Shown in pieces: positions 1 through 7,727 of a stretch of 40,809 nt of DNA (position 1 is the stretch's first letter; every line of letters starts with the position of its first letter). Both the position numbers and the translations under genes were made by a program. The notes under the pieces were generated by a model. The model saw nothing but the letters and a program-made list of their open reading frames with translations. It was not told the origin of the DNA and did not search any database. This stretch comes from a virus. Location: the IMG/VR virus record IMGVR_UViG_3300045996_001274, positions 1-40,809 of that record; one strand, written 5' to 3'.

Positions 1-335
1 TGGACGAACTGGCAAAGCGGGAATTCGCCGACGAGCAGCTGAAGGCCATCCCGCAAGGGTGGCGGCTCGCCAGCGCGATCAAGGGAATGGCCCGGAAGGC
101 TGCGGCGCGGACGCTGCGGCATGCCGGGAGCAAGCTGATGTCGTGGTGCATCGGCAACGTGAAACAGGAACCAAGGGGAGCAAGCGGCGTGGCAATCACC
201 AAGCAGTCCCCGAGCGCGAAGATCGACCCGGTCGCGGCGATGTTCTCCGCAGGGATGTTGATGAGCCTCAATCCTGAGGCGTCGAACGACAATTCGCTCG
301 CGGACTTCATCGCGCAGATGAAGGCGACGGGCTGA
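1..335 (+). CDS. terL: Terminase large subunit, C-terminal fragment
   Basis: The gene is cut by the left edge of the window and is open from codon position 3. The last 110 residues are visible. They carry the usual end of HK97-type large terminases: a segment reading LRHAGSKLMSWCIGNV, then a Lys/Ser-rich stretch (KQSPSAKIDPVAAMFSAGML) that closes the nuclease domain. In the full enzyme an N-terminal ATPase pumps DNA into the prohead and this C-terminal nuclease cuts the concatemer. The ATPase part is not in the window. The TGA overlaps the portal ATG by one base, the normal terL-portal order. Identification is by motif and position; the fragment alone could not be assigned to a terminase subfamily. 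Confidence 0.85.
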   Translation, partial: DELAKREFADEQLKAIPQGWRLASAIKGMARKAAARTLRHAGSKLMSWCIGNVKQEPRGASGVAITKQSPSAKIDPVAAMFSAGMLMSLNPEASNDNSLADFIAQMKATG

Positions 336-1696
336 TGGGTATGTGGAGTTGGGTCGGCTCGACGATCGCGCGCTTCGGGACCGGGGAGTCCGGCAAGCTG
401 AGCGGCGCACCCGAGGATGAGGCGACCCGCAAGGCAATCTCCTATGGGTCGCGGATCGATTCCGCAGGGCAGAACGTAAACCAGAAGACCACCCTCGGCC
501 TCGCCGCTGCCTGGGCGTGCGTTCGGCTCAAGTCCGACGTCGTCGGCTCGATGGGCATGGGCGTCCACGAGAAGGCCGGCGACGGAGGTCGGGTCGATCG
601 CTCGGATCACTGGCTCTACGATCTTGTTCACGAGGAACCGAACCGCGATCAGACGGCGCCGGAATTCTGGGCTGGGCAGGTGGCCGCACTGGATCTCTGG
701 GGTAATGCCTACGCGGAGAAGGAAACGCTCGGGCTGCGTACGACAGCTCTGACACCGCTGGCACCTGACCTTTGCCGCGTGGCGCGCAATTCGAACAACG
801 AGCGGATCTATCGCTATCTCGATCGCGGCAAAATCGAGACGCTGCCGGCTGACAAGATTTTCCATATGCGCGGCCTGACCCTCGGCGGCGACGAAGGGCT
901 ATCCGCGATCGAGTTCGGGCGCCGCACGTTCGGCGGCGCAATCGCGGCCAACAAGGTCGCCGCCGACACCTTCCGCAGCGGGCTCCAGTTGGCCGGCTTC
1001 ATGGACGTCGCGCAGACCAAGCTTTCTGCCGACCAGCGCGCGGATCTGCTCGAAATTTTCGATACCTTCGTGGGCGATGCGATGCGCGGCCGGATCGTGC
1101 CGCTGGAAAAGGACTTCAAGTTCCAACCGCTCAAGATGAACCCGATTGACGTTCAGCTCTTGGAATCGCGCGGCTGGGACGTCGAAGAGGTCTGCCGGTG
1201 GTTCGGCATGCTGCCCGTCCTGATCGGCCATGCGGCCAAGGGGCAGACGATGTGGGGCAGCGGCATCGAGCAGCTGCTGCTCGGCTGGCAGACCCTCATG
1301 CTAAACCCGCTGCTGCGAAACATAGAAACGGCGGTCAAAAAGCAGCTGCTGCCGCGCGCTGACCGCAAGACGATCTACCCCGAGATCAACCGCGAGGCGC
1401 TGATGGCGGCCGACAGCGCGGCGCGCGCGGCGCTTTATTCGGCCTTCGGTCAGAATGGCGTGATGACGCGCGGGGAGATGCGGCGGCGCGAAAACCTGCC
1501 CTCGCTGCCCGGCGACGACTTCCTGACGGTGCAGTCCAATCTCGTGCCGCTCGATCAGCTCGGGAAGGCGCCCAGCGCTGAGCAGGGCGCCCGCTCTGCG
1601 CTGATCAACCTGCTCGGTGGCGACATCGATGCGATCATTGACGCCCGGCTCAAGGCTCTTCCGACGAGCATTGGCCCGGCTGACTTCGGAGACTGA
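335..1696 (+). CDS. Phage portal protein, HK97 family
   Basis: A 453-residue protein of normal size for the HK97-type portal, the dodecameric ring at the capsid vertex through which DNA enters and to which the tail connectors bind. The family's N-terminal signature is present: a run like LAAAWACVRLKSDVVGSM at residues 56-73, then the NRDQTAPEFW and LWGNAYAEK segments at about 100-130. The middle contains a Trp/Phe-rich stretch (RGWDVEEVCRWFGMLP) typical of the stem and clip region. The start ATG overlaps the terL stop (TGATG), so translation is probably coupled. The next gene, a prohead protease, starts three bases after this stop. Confidence 0.95.
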   Translation: MGMWSWVGSTIARFGTGESGKLSGAPEDEATRKAISYGSRIDSAGQNVNQKTTLGLAAAWACVRLKSDVVGSMGMGVHEKAGDGGRVDRSDHWLYDLVHEEPNRDQTAPEFWAGQVAALDLWGNAYAEKETLGLRTTALTPLAPDLCRVARNSNNERIYRYLDRGKIETLPADKIFHMRGLTLGGDEGLSAIEFGRRTFGGAIAANKVAADTFRSGLQLAGFMDVAQTKLSADQRADLLEIFDTFVGDAMRGRIVPLEKDFKFQPLKMNPIDVQLLESRGWDVEEVCRWFGMLPVLIGHAAKGQTMWGSGIEQLLLGWQTLMLNPLLRNIETAVKKQLLPRADRKTIYPEINREALMAADSAARAALYSAFGQNGVMTRGEMRRRENLPSLPGDDFLTVQSNLVPLDQLGKAPSAEQGARSALINLLGGDIDAIIDARLKALPTSIGPADFGD

Positions 1697-1698
1697 AC

Positions 1699-2406
1699 AT
1701 GATCCAGCTCGGCGAGTTCGGCCGCAAGCATAGCGGCGCCCTGAAGGTCCGCGACTTCGATTTCGAGATCAAAGCCGTCAACGACGACGGCAGCTTCAAC
1801 GGGTACGGCTCGGTCTGGGACGTGGTGGACAGCTATCAGGAAGTCGTCGCGAAGGGCGCCTTCACCGAGAGCCTCGCCGAGATCCAGGCAAAGGGCCGCC
1901 CTGTGCCGATCCTGTGGCAGCATCGCTCCAGCGAGCCGATCGGCGCCTGGTCGAACCTGCGCGAAGACGATCACGGCCTGTTCGGTGACGGGCAGATCCT
2001 GCTCGAAGCTGGCGCGATGGAAAAGCGCGCCTACGCCCATATGAAGGCGCGCACCGTCACCGGCCTGTCGATCGGCTATTGGGTGCGCGAGAGCAGCTAC
2101 GACGAAAAGACCGGCATCCGCACGCTGACCAAGCTCGACTTGGTCGAGATCAGCCTGGTGACCTTCCCGGCCAATGATGACGCTCGCGTCGAGGCAGTGA
2201 AATTCAAGCTCGCGCATGGCGAGCTGCCCACGGAACGAGAATTTGGGAAGTACCTGCGGGAGGCAGGGTTCTCGAAGACGCGCGCGACATTCCTCGCGGG
2301 CGCAATCGACGAGCTGCGTCGGAAGGAGTCCGACAGCGAGGCGACCACCCCGAGCCTGAAGGCTCTTTCGGACACTCTGGCCGGCTTCTCGCTGAAGTCC
2401 GCCTAA
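1699..2406 (+). CDS. HK97-family prohead protease
   Basis: A 235-residue serine protease that matures the capsid by cutting the scaffold-like N-terminus off the major capsid protein and then digesting itself. The herpesvirus-assemblin-type fold is recognisable from the FNGYGSVWDVVDSYQEVVAKG start (33-53), the catalytic His in ILWQHRSSEPIG (His75), and the Ser in TVTGLSIGYWV (Ser124). LDLVEISLVTFPAN (about 147-159) is the usual closing motif. Length is typical. It lies between portal and capsid genes as expected. The residues after about 165, rich in Lys and Glu, are a C-terminal tail that probably targets it into the procapsid; that last point is inference. Confidence 0.95.
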   Translation: MIQLGEFGRKHSGALKVRDFDFEIKAVNDDGSFNGYGSVWDVVDSYQEVVAKGAFTESLAEIQAKGRPVPILWQHRSSEPIGAWSNLREDDHGLFGDGQILLEAGAMEKRAYAHMKARTVTGLSIGYWVRESSYDEKTGIRTLTKLDLVEISLVTFPANDDARVEAVKFKLAHGELPTEREFGKYLREAGFSKTRATFLAGAIDELRRKESDSEATTPSLKALSDTLAGFSLKSA

Positions 2407-2417
2407 GGAGACCCACC

Positions 2418-3686
2418 ATGAAGACCAATGCCATGCTGGTCGCTGCGGCGGCTTGCGAAGTCGCGCGCGAAATTGCCGCGATCCCCGAGTTCGGCCGGAA
2501 GGACGGCGGCGCCGATCCGGCCACGCTCGAACAGCGCCTCGCCCATGCGCTGGAAGAGGTGAAGGGCTTCGCCATCGAGTTCAAGACGAAGAATGAGTCT
2601 GGCGAAAAGGTATCGACCGAGACCAAGGAAAAGGCCGACAAGGCGCTCGTCGAGCTGACCGAGATCCGCGGCGAGGTGACCGAACTTTCGCAGAAGCTCG
2701 CGCAGTTCAAGAGCGGGCGCGGCGGCGACGACGAAGCGGCGCTCAAGTCGCTCGGTTTCGAAGTTGCCAACCACCCCGACATCAAGACCTTCGCCGAGGG
2801 TGGATCGAAGGGCACCGTGGGGATTACCGTCAAGGCGGTGACCAGCGGCAGCGGCTCGGCAGGCCCGCTGATCGTGCCGGATCGCCAGCCCGGCATCGTC
2901 GGCCTGCAGCGTCCCCAGCTGCGCGTGCGCGATCTGCTCACGCCGGGACGCACCACCGGCAACGCGATCGAATATGCGCGGCAGCTGGCGCGCACGAATA
3001 ACGCCGCCCCGGTGGCGGAAACTGCTCAGAAGCCCGAGTCTGACTACACTTGGGAAGTCGACACGGCGCCGGTTCGCACGATCGCGCACTGGGTTCCGGT
3101 TTCGCGCCAGGCAATGGACGATGTGCCGCAGCTGGAAAGCCTGATCGACGGCGAGCTTCGCTGGGGCCTGGACGATGTGGAAGACGGCGAGCTGTTGCTC
3201 GGCGACGGCACCGGCCAGCATCTCGAAGGGCTCTACACGCAGGCAACCGCCTATGCGGCACCCCTCGCTATCGCCAACCCGACCCGGATCGACCAGATGC
3301 GCCTCGCGATCCTGCAGGTCGAACTGGCCGACTATGCTCCGGACGGCATCGTGATGCACCCGAGCGCGTGGGCCGGCATCGAGCTGACCAAGGATGCGGC
3401 AGGCGGCTATATCTTCGCCAACCCGCAGGGTATTGCCGGCTCGGTCCTCTGGGGCCGTCCGGTCGTGCCGACCAAGCGGATCGGCGCGGGCAACTTCCTG
3501 ACCGGTGCGTTCAAGCTCGCCGCGCAGATCTTCGATCGGATGGACACCGAAGTCCGCATCTCCGACCAGGACCGCGACAACTTCATCAAGAACATGCTCA
3601 CCGTCCGCGCGGAGAAGCGCCTCGCGCTCGTCGTGCGCCGGCCTGGTGCGCTGGTGAAGGGCGCTCTGGTCGCGCTTCCCGCCTGA
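2418..3686 (+). CDS. HK97-family major capsid protein
   Basis: A 422-residue capsid subunit. Residues about 35-98 are charged and helical with heptad-like spacing, matching the N-terminal delta (scaffold) domain that the protease removes. The HK97 fold starts after the Gly/Ser-rich stretch at about 142-150. Recognisable fold segments are LLTPGRTTGNAIEYAR, PVSRQAMDDVPQLESLIDGE and the loop GDGTGQHLEGLY. An AAGGAGA ribosome site lies just upstream of the ATG at 2418. No crosslinking Lys/Asn pair can be assigned by eye. A very stable hairpin follows the stop codon, which suggests this gene's transcript level is set apart from the genes downstream. Confidence 0.95.
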   Translation: MKTNAMLVAAAACEVAREIAAIPEFGRKDGGADPATLEQRLAHALEEVKGFAIEFKTKNESGEKVSTETKEKADKALVELTEIRGEVTELSQKLAQFKSGRGGDDEAALKSLGFEVANHPDIKTFAEGGSKGTVGITVKAVTSGSGSAGPLIVPDRQPGIVGLQRPQLRVRDLLTPGRTTGNAIEYARQLARTNNAAPVAETAQKPESDYTWEVDTAPVRTIAHWVPVSRQAMDDVPQLESLIDGELRWGLDDVEDGELLLGDGTGQHLEGLYTQATAYAAPLAIANPTRIDQMRLAILQVELADYAPDGIVMHPSAWAGIELTKDAAGGYIFANPQGIAGSVLWGRPVVPTKRIGAGNFLTGAFKLAAQIFDRMDTEVRISDQDRDNFIKNMLTVRAEKRLALVVRRPGALVKGALVALPA

Positions 3687-3700
3687 TCTCGATCATCACT

Positions 3701-3726
3701 TCCGGGCGCCCTTCGGGGCGTCCGGG
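3701..3726 (+). terminator. UUCG-tetraloop hairpin after the capsid gene
   Basis: The arms GGGCGCCC (3704-3711) and GGGCGTCC (3716-3723) enclose TTCG, forming a C(UUCG)G tetraloop, and two or three more pairs extend the stem outward. No T-run follows, only a CT-rich stretch. It could act as a partial terminator, a 3'-end stabiliser for the abundant capsid message, or both. It sits in the 92-base gap between the capsid gene and the next gene. Nothing else is visible in that gap apart from the next gene's ribosome site. Confidence 0.6.
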
Positions 3727-3778
3727 CCTCTTCCATCGGCCGTGCGCGACCGATCGGAGAAGCCTTGAGGAGACCATC

Positions 3779-4300
3779 ATGAAGAATGCCTTGGTTATCG
3801 AACATCACCTGGGTGACAGCGGCAATGTCACCGAGGGCATGATCCTCGTCGATATCAGCGACAAGCGCTTCAACGCGCTGGAGAAGAAGGGGCTCGTCCG
3901 CGAGGCCACGCCCGAAGAAGTCAAGAACGGCCACCAGCATGCCTTCGTCGCCGAGGCCGATCGCGACGATGACGACCACGTCGACCCCGTGCTCGCTGCC
4001 CGTCTCGAAGTGATCGGCGAAGCCGAGCGCCGCTTCGCCGACATGCGCGACGAGCACGCCAAGGCGCTGCAGGCGCAGGGCGACCGCGTCACCCACCTCG
4101 AACAGCAGCTCGACGATGCTCGTCGCGAGGCCGGCGAGCTATCGACCGCGCGTGCAGAGGCCGAGAAGCAGCTGGAAGAAGCTCGCTCGGAAATCGATAA
4201 GCTGCGCGGCGATCTCGCCAATGCCACCGAGAAGCTGGAAAAGCAGCAGCAGGCGCCGGCAAACAAGAAGGCGGTCGATCCCGCCAACAAGGGCGCCTGA
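3779..4300 (+). CDS. Phage structural-region protein with coiled coil
   Basis: The 173-residue product is of unknown function. A GAGGAGA ribosome site at 3767-3773 fixes the start at the ATG at 3779. Residues 1-50 form a small domain (VTEGMILVDISDKRFNALEKKGLVREA) that resembles the short head-region proteins found after the capsid gene in alphaproteobacterial phages. Residues about 75-160 are a long charged helix with heptads of Leu, Ala and Glu, a probable coiled coil, ending in a Lys/Ala-rich tail. The position suggests a head accessory or decoration role, but nothing in the sequence proves it. Confidence 0.75.
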   Translation: MKNALVIEHHLGDSGNVTEGMILVDISDKRFNALEKKGLVREATPEEVKNGHQHAFVAEADRDDDDHVDPVLAARLEVIGEAERRFADMRDEHAKALQAQGDRVTHLEQQLDDARREAGELSTARAEAEKQLEEARSEIDKLRGDLANATEKLEKQQQAPANKKAVDPANKGA

Positions 4301-4302
4301 AC

Positions 4303-4617
4303 GTGGCCCGCTCTGCACAGCGCTCGCGCGGCTTCATGTGCGCCCCGGCCTTCACTGCGGCGCCCTCGATCACCGGCACCGCGCAGAGCGGGCAACTGCT
4401 CACCGGCGCGTCTGGCACCGTCGTGCGGGGCACCGTGACGGGGCGCCAGTGGCGTCGGGACGGCGTCGCGATCGGCGGTGCGATCAATGCCACCTATGTC
4501 CTGCAGGCGGCCGACGTCGGAAAGCGCATCACGTTCGCGGTTACCGCGACAAATGGCTTGAACGCCGCGAACAAGGTCACTGCGGTCTCGGCGCCGACTG
4601 CTCTGGTCACCGCCTGA
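4303..4617 (+). CDS. Small Ig-like head-region protein
   Basis: A 104-residue protein starting with GTG two bases after the previous stop. The core, from ITGTAQSGQLLTGASG through GRQWRRDGVAIGGAINATY to VGKRITFAVTATNGL, has the alternating hydrophobic pattern and the conserved Trp of a bacterial immunoglobulin-like or fibronectin-like beta sandwich. Domains of this kind often decorate phage capsids or tails and bind surface carbohydrates weakly. Placed between capsid and connector genes, a capsid decoration role is likely, but this is inference. The stop TGA overlaps the next ATG (TGATG). The ATG at 4336 is a possible alternative start. Confidence 0.65.
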   Translation: MARSAQRSRGFMCAPAFTAAPSITGTAQSGQLLTGASGTVVRGTVTGRQWRRDGVAIGGAINATYVLQAADVGKRITFAVTATNGLNAANKVTAVSAPTALVTA

Positions 4618-5186
4618 TGCGCGTCGTCGTCGTCACGCCTCCCGAGCCCTTGGTGGCTTGGGAGGCGGCAGCGCAGCATCTGAAGCTGGACGATGACGCT
4701 GCGGATCAGGCGTACGTGGAAGGACTGATCGCGGCGGTGGCCGCACATCTCGACGGCCCTGACGCGTGGCTCGGCCGCGCGATCGGCGTGCAGACGCTTG
4801 AAGCCCGGTTCGACCTGTTCACCTGCGCGAGCCGTGTGAAGCTGCCGTTCCCGCCAGTGATCGAGCTGGTCTCGATCCAGTATCTGGATGGCCAGGACGT
4901 TCTGCAGACCGCCGATCTTGGGGACTTCGAGGTCCTCGGGCGGGAGCTGGTGTCCGCTGGATCTTCCTTCGCCTGGGAAGGCGGCTCGTTGCGCCGGGAA
5001 GCGGTTCGCGTGCGGTATCAGGCGGGGTACGAGACCCTGCCGGCGCCGATCAAGGCAGCGATTCTGCTGATGGTGGGCGACCTCTACGCCAATCGCGAGA
5101 CCACGATCGCGGGCGGCAGCGTCACGCCGGTGCCGATGTCGCTTACTGTCGAGTCACTTCTGGCGCCGTACCGGGTGTTCGCCTGA
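4617..5186 (+). CDS. Head-tail connector protein (gp6-like)
   Basis: A 189-residue adaptor of the HK97 gp6 / phage QLRG-like group, which forms a ring under the portal. The family's short helical start (PEPLVAWEAAAQHLKLDDDAADQAYVEGLI) is followed by LGRAIGVQTLEARF, then the beta segment KLPFPPVIELVSIQYLDGQD and the closing RVRYQAGYETLPAPIKAAILLMVGDLY. That arrangement is diagnostic. Both ends overlap neighbours (TGATG), placing it in a tightly coupled run of connector genes. The expected next proteins, head closure and tail completion, follow directly. Confidence 0.92.
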   Translation: MRVVVVTPPEPLVAWEAAAQHLKLDDDAADQAYVEGLIAAVAAHLDGPDAWLGRAIGVQTLEARFDLFTCASRVKLPFPPVIELVSIQYLDGQDVLQTADLGDFEVLGRELVSAGSSFAWEGGSLRREAVRVRYQAGYETLPAPIKAAILLMVGDLYANRETTIAGGSVTPVPMSLTVESLLAPYRVFA

Positions 5187-5524
5187 TGGGTCTCTCGCGC
5201 GGAAAGCTGGATCGGCGCATCCGGATCGAGCGAGCAACGCTCACGACGGATGGATCGGGAGCGGAGATCCCGGCGTGGAGTGAGCTGAAGACGGTATGGG
5301 CGCAACGGCTCACGCAGCGGCCAGTAGAGGCTTGGCGTGCGGGAGGCACAGCTGCGACGCTCGAAGCTGCCTGGATCGTCGGCTGGAGCCCCACGACGGC
5401 GTCGGTCACTTCGGAGGACCGCATCGTCGCCGACGGGAAGACCTTTGTCATCCTTGGCGTCACGGAAGTCGGTCGTCGGGACGGCATTCAGATCGTCGGA
5501 GTCGCTGGGACCGATGTCGCATGA
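5186..5524 (+). CDS. Phage head closure / head-tail adaptor protein
   Basis: A 112-residue protein of the SPP1 gp16 / HK97 gp7-like head-tail joining family. It is recognisable from LDRRIRIERATLTTDGSGAE, then WSELKTVWAQRL, the acidic-to-beta transition, and the end ADGKTFVILGVTEVGRRDGI. The protein plugs or closes the connector after packaging and makes contact with the tail terminator. It overlaps the preceding connector gene by one base and the following gp10-like gene by four (ATGA). Confidence 0.9.
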   Translation: MGLSRGKLDRRIRIERATLTTDGSGAEIPAWSELKTVWAQRLTQRPVEAWRAGGTAATLEAAWIVGWSPTTASVTSEDRIVADGKTFVILGVTEVGRRDGIQIVGVAGTDVA

Positions 5525-5985
5525 TCGACGAGGTTGAGGGCCTCGCGGATCTCGATCGCGCGCTTGGGGAGTTGCCGAAGGCGACGGCACGCGCAGCGCT
5601 GCGGCGGGCAGGGCTGGCAGCGCTGGTGCCGTTCGTCGAGCGTGTCCGGTCGATGGCGCCGGTGGATGCCGATCCGCAGAGCAGCCCGAAGCGCCCGCCC
5701 GGCACGCTGCGCGACAGCTACATCGCCGGCACTAAGCTGAACAAGTCGCAGGCTCGAACGGCGAGGCGCGAAGGCAGGAGCTTTGTCGAGGTCTATGCCG
5801 GCACGAACGATGCTGCGGGCGCCCAGACCGAGTTTGGCAACGCGCATCAGGCAGCGCAGCCGCACGCGCGGCCGGCCTGGGATGCCAGCCAGGGCGACGT
5901 GATCGAAGGCGTCGGCCGCAACCTGTTCGTCGAAATCGTCAAGTCTGCCGCGCGGCTCGCGCGGAGAGCCGCGAGGGGGCGATAA
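5521..5985 (+). CDS. HK97 gp10-family tail completion protein
   Basis: A 154-residue protein. The ATG at 5521 forms an ATGA overlap with the previous stop. Family features are EVEGLADLDRALGELPKATA, then ALRRAGLAALVPFVERVRSMAPVD, GTLRDSYIAG, and FGNAHQAAQPHARPAWDAS near the C-terminus, where the conserved Pro-His/Phe-x-Arg-Pro-Ala motif lies. The product joins head and tail. The last 15 residues are rich in Ala and Arg. Translation of the next gene begins at a TTG two bases after this stop. Confidence 0.9.
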   Translation: MIDEVEGLADLDRALGELPKATARAALRRAGLAALVPFVERVRSMAPVDADPQSSPKRPPGTLRDSYIAGTKLNKSQARTARREGRSFVEVYAGTNDAAGAQTEFGNAHQAAQPHARPAWDASQGDVIEGVGRNLFVEIVKSAARLARRAARGR

Positions 5986-5987
5986 AA

Positions 5988-6380
5988 TTGGAAGAGGCAC
6001 TTCGCTTGAAGCTGTTGGGCAATACGGCATTGGCCGCGCTCGTGCACTCGATCGCATGGGTCGAGCGGCCCCAAGGCAAGACTTCGGTGCTCACGCTGCA
6101 GCTGATCACGCCGGATCGGCAATACACTCACAGCGGCGCTCAGCGGCTCGCACTCCCGCGCGTCCAGATCGATAGCTGGGGGCAGAGCGTGGAGGAGGTC
6201 TGGGCGATCTCGCGCGCCGTCATCCCGGTAATGGAAGCCGAGGCCGAGCTGCTGGCCGGCTGGCGCATCGGGCCGGCGTTCCTCGATGCCGATCGCGACA
6301 TGGACCCTGAGACCGTCGGGGCGACGAAATTCTATCGGCGCACGCAAGACTGGTTCGTAACCACCAGGCCGGTGGCCTGA
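5988..6380 (+). CDS. DUF3168-family tail terminator protein
   Basis: The 130-residue product belongs to DUF3168, the group of tail terminators that cap the tail tube and dock it to the head. Signatures are LRLKLLGNTALAALV at the start, VLTLQLITPDRQYTHSG, then LALPRVQIDSWGQSVEEVWAISRAV, in which the Asp/Ser-Trp-Gly motif is characteristic. The start codon is a TTG at 5988. No ATG or GTG gives a complete domain, so the weak start may limit output of a protein needed in only six copies; that is inference. Confidence 0.88.
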   Translation: MEEALRLKLLGNTALAALVHSIAWVERPQGKTSVLTLQLITPDRQYTHSGAQRLALPRVQIDSWGQSVEEVWAISRAVIPVMEAEAELLAGWRIGPAFLDADRDMDPETVGATKFYRRTQDWFVTTRPVA

Positions 6381-6400
6381 GATTTGATAGGGAGTTGGCA

Positions 6401-6832
6401 ATGGCAGATGTGACGATTGGCTACGGCGCGACCGTGGCCTTCAAGATCGGTGCGGGTGCAGCGGTAGAGTTGGCGGAGGTGATCTCCCTCGGCCTTCCGA
6501 ACCCGCAGCAGGGCGACGTGCTGGCGACGCACTTCAAGAGTCCCGGTCGGGCGAACGAATATATTCCGGGGTTGATCGAGAATGGCGAGATCCCGGTCGG
6601 CATCAACTATGATGCGGGCTCTACTGACGACGCCCTGGTCAACTCGGCAATGGCCGAGACCTCGCCGATCGAAGTGATCATCACGATCCCGACTAGCTCC
6701 GGCGCAGAGCAAAAGTTCACGTTCCCCGGCATCGTCAAGGGATATGAGAAGACGATCCCGCTCGAAGATCGCCAGACCGCCATCATCACCATTCGCGTCG
6801 CCGGCGCGGTGGTTCAGGCGGCGGTGGCCTGA
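6401..6832 (+). CDS. Major tail tube protein
   Basis: The 143-residue product is the likely building block of the tail tube. A GGGAG ribosome site at 6390-6394 is well spaced for the ATG at 6401, so that start is preferred over a TTG six bases earlier. The sequence has the features of short tail tube proteins of the GTA and lambdoid type: GYGATVAFKIGAGA, ISLGLPNPQQGDVLATHFKSPGRANEY, and a C-terminal beta segment GIVKGYEKTIPLEDRQTAIITIRVAG. Gene order (tail terminator, tube, chaperone, tape measure) supports the call strongly. Confidence 0.9.
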   Translation: MADVTIGYGATVAFKIGAGAAVELAEVISLGLPNPQQGDVLATHFKSPGRANEYIPGLIENGEIPVGINYDAGSTDDALVNSAMAETSPIEVIITIPTSSGAEQKFTFPGIVKGYEKTIPLEDRQTAIITIRVAGAVVQAAVA

Positions 6833-7248
6833 TGGTCGCCGTGAACCCTCTGCGCGGTGAGGCGTCGCTCGACGGCGGGGTACGGGGTCCGCTCAAGCTG
6901 TGCTTCGACGCCAACGCCTTCTGCTATGCCGAGGAGCGCCTCGGCAAGTCGACCGACGAGATCGTCGAAATGGTGTCGATGGAATTCGCGAGCTGGGACA
7001 AGAAGGCGCTCGCAGCGGGCGCGACGCCGAAGATCAATGCGAACCTGACGCGAGCGCTCCTGTGGGCGGGTCTGCAGCGGCACCATCCCGGCATCCATCT
7101 CGCCGAGGCGGGAGAGATCATGTCCGACGCCGGGCTCGCGCACACCGTCGGCGCGCTGCTCAGCGGCTTCTTCGCTGCGTTCGGCAACGCGGAGGGTGAG
7201 CAAGGCTCGCGCCCTCAGCAGGGCATAGAGCCGACTGGAAGTGGCTAA
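6832..7248 (+). CDS. Tail assembly chaperone, GTA gp10-like (short form)
   Basis: A 138-residue protein of the Phage_TAC_11 / GTA gp10-like group, which keeps the tape measure protein soluble during tail assembly. Visible family features are GEASLDGGVRGPLKLCFDANAFCYAEERLGKS and NLTRALLWAGLQRHHPGIHLAEAGEIM. The ATG overlaps the tail tube stop (TGATG). In many siphophages this gene ends in a -1 frameshift that yields a longer second product. Here a conserved chaperone-like segment lies in the -1 frame over the end of this gene without an ATG, GTG or TTG start ahead of it, listed separately. Confidence 0.85.
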   Translation: MVAVNPLRGEASLDGGVRGPLKLCFDANAFCYAEERLGKSTDEIVEMVSMEFASWDKKALAAGATPKINANLTRALLWAGLQRHHPGIHLAEAGEIMSDAGLAHTVGALLSGFFAAFGNAEGEQGSRPQQGIEPTGSG

Positions 7249-7496
7249 GGCTGCACGCCGATTGGTGCGAGGCCGGATTTGACCCGGACTCTTTCTGGGG
7301 TCAGGCACCGCGCACGATCCGCTCGGCAATGGCGGGGTATCAGGAGCGGCTGTTCAAGGCTGTCGAGGTGGCGGGTGGCAAAGTGAAGCGACCCGCGAGC
7401 GCTCCCGTCCGGCAGACCCGAGATCAATTGGCGAGCGTGATGCAGGCCTGGGTGAACGCTACTCGCGGTCGCGGCGCTGAAGCAAAGCCTGCGTGA
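7200..7496 (+). CDS. Second tail chaperone segment in the -1 frame (probable frameshift product)
   Basis: This frame is open from 7200 (after a stop at 7197-7199) to the TGA at 7494-7496. It encodes a segment reading DWKWLRLHADWCEAG, then FDPDSFWGQAPRTIRSAM and a basic Gln/Arg/Ala tail. The Trp-x-Leu pattern followed by Phe-Trp-x-x-x-Pro-Arg resembles the small second chaperone of GTA and phage tail operons (TAC_6-like). No ATG, GTG or TTG lies in frame upstream of this motif. The segment is therefore probably reached by a -1 shift from the 6832-7248 reading, giving a fused long form as in lambda G/GT. A CTG at 7251 behind GGAAG is the alternative. No classic X-XXY-YYZ heptamer is visible; CCC-T at 7212-7215 would allow a one-codon slip. 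Confidence 0.7.
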   Translation, partial: ARLAPSAGHRADWKWLRLHADWCEAGFDPDSFWGQAPRTIRSAMAGYQERLFKAVEVAGGKVKRPASAPVRQTRDQLASVMQAWVNATRGRGAEAKPA

Positions 7497-7692
7497 TTGC
7501 GCCGGTGGCGAAGCATATTGCGCTGATGATCCCGCTCCCGAGTGCCGCGGTAAGCGCGGTCACCTGACCTAGCTGGAAGTTGGCCAACTCGACGGCGGTG
7601 AAGACCTGTTCGGTATGGGCGGCGGCGCCATAAGAGAAGTTGGCGCAGATCGCAGCGAAAATGAGTCCGAAGACATAGAAGACCGCAGGCAT
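7459..7692 (-). CDS. Small two-helix membrane protein, antisense in the tail operon
   Basis: A 77-residue ORF on the opposite strand fills the 230-base space between the tail chaperone and the tape measure gene. Two strongly hydrophobic segments are visible: residues about 2-25 (AVFYVFGLIFAAICANFSYG) and about 44-66 (ALTAALGSGIISAICFATGA). A basic end follows (QRRDRE), consistent with a membrane hairpin. Third codon positions are GC-rich, as in the genes around it, which argues for real coding. Its 3' end overlaps the chaperone's last 38 bases. The ATG at 7692 is chosen because a longer reading would need a TTG inside the tape measure start. No clear ribosome site is seen. Function unknown; superinfection exclusion or a lysis-related role is speculative. 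Confidence 0.6.
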   Translation of the reverse strand: MPAVFYVFGLIFAAICANFSYGAAAHTEQVFTAVELANFQLGQVTALTAALGSGIISAICFATGAITQALLQRRDRE

Positions 7693-7727
7693 GCGCCGCG
7701 GTCTAATCCAACCAATGGAGTGCGGCA

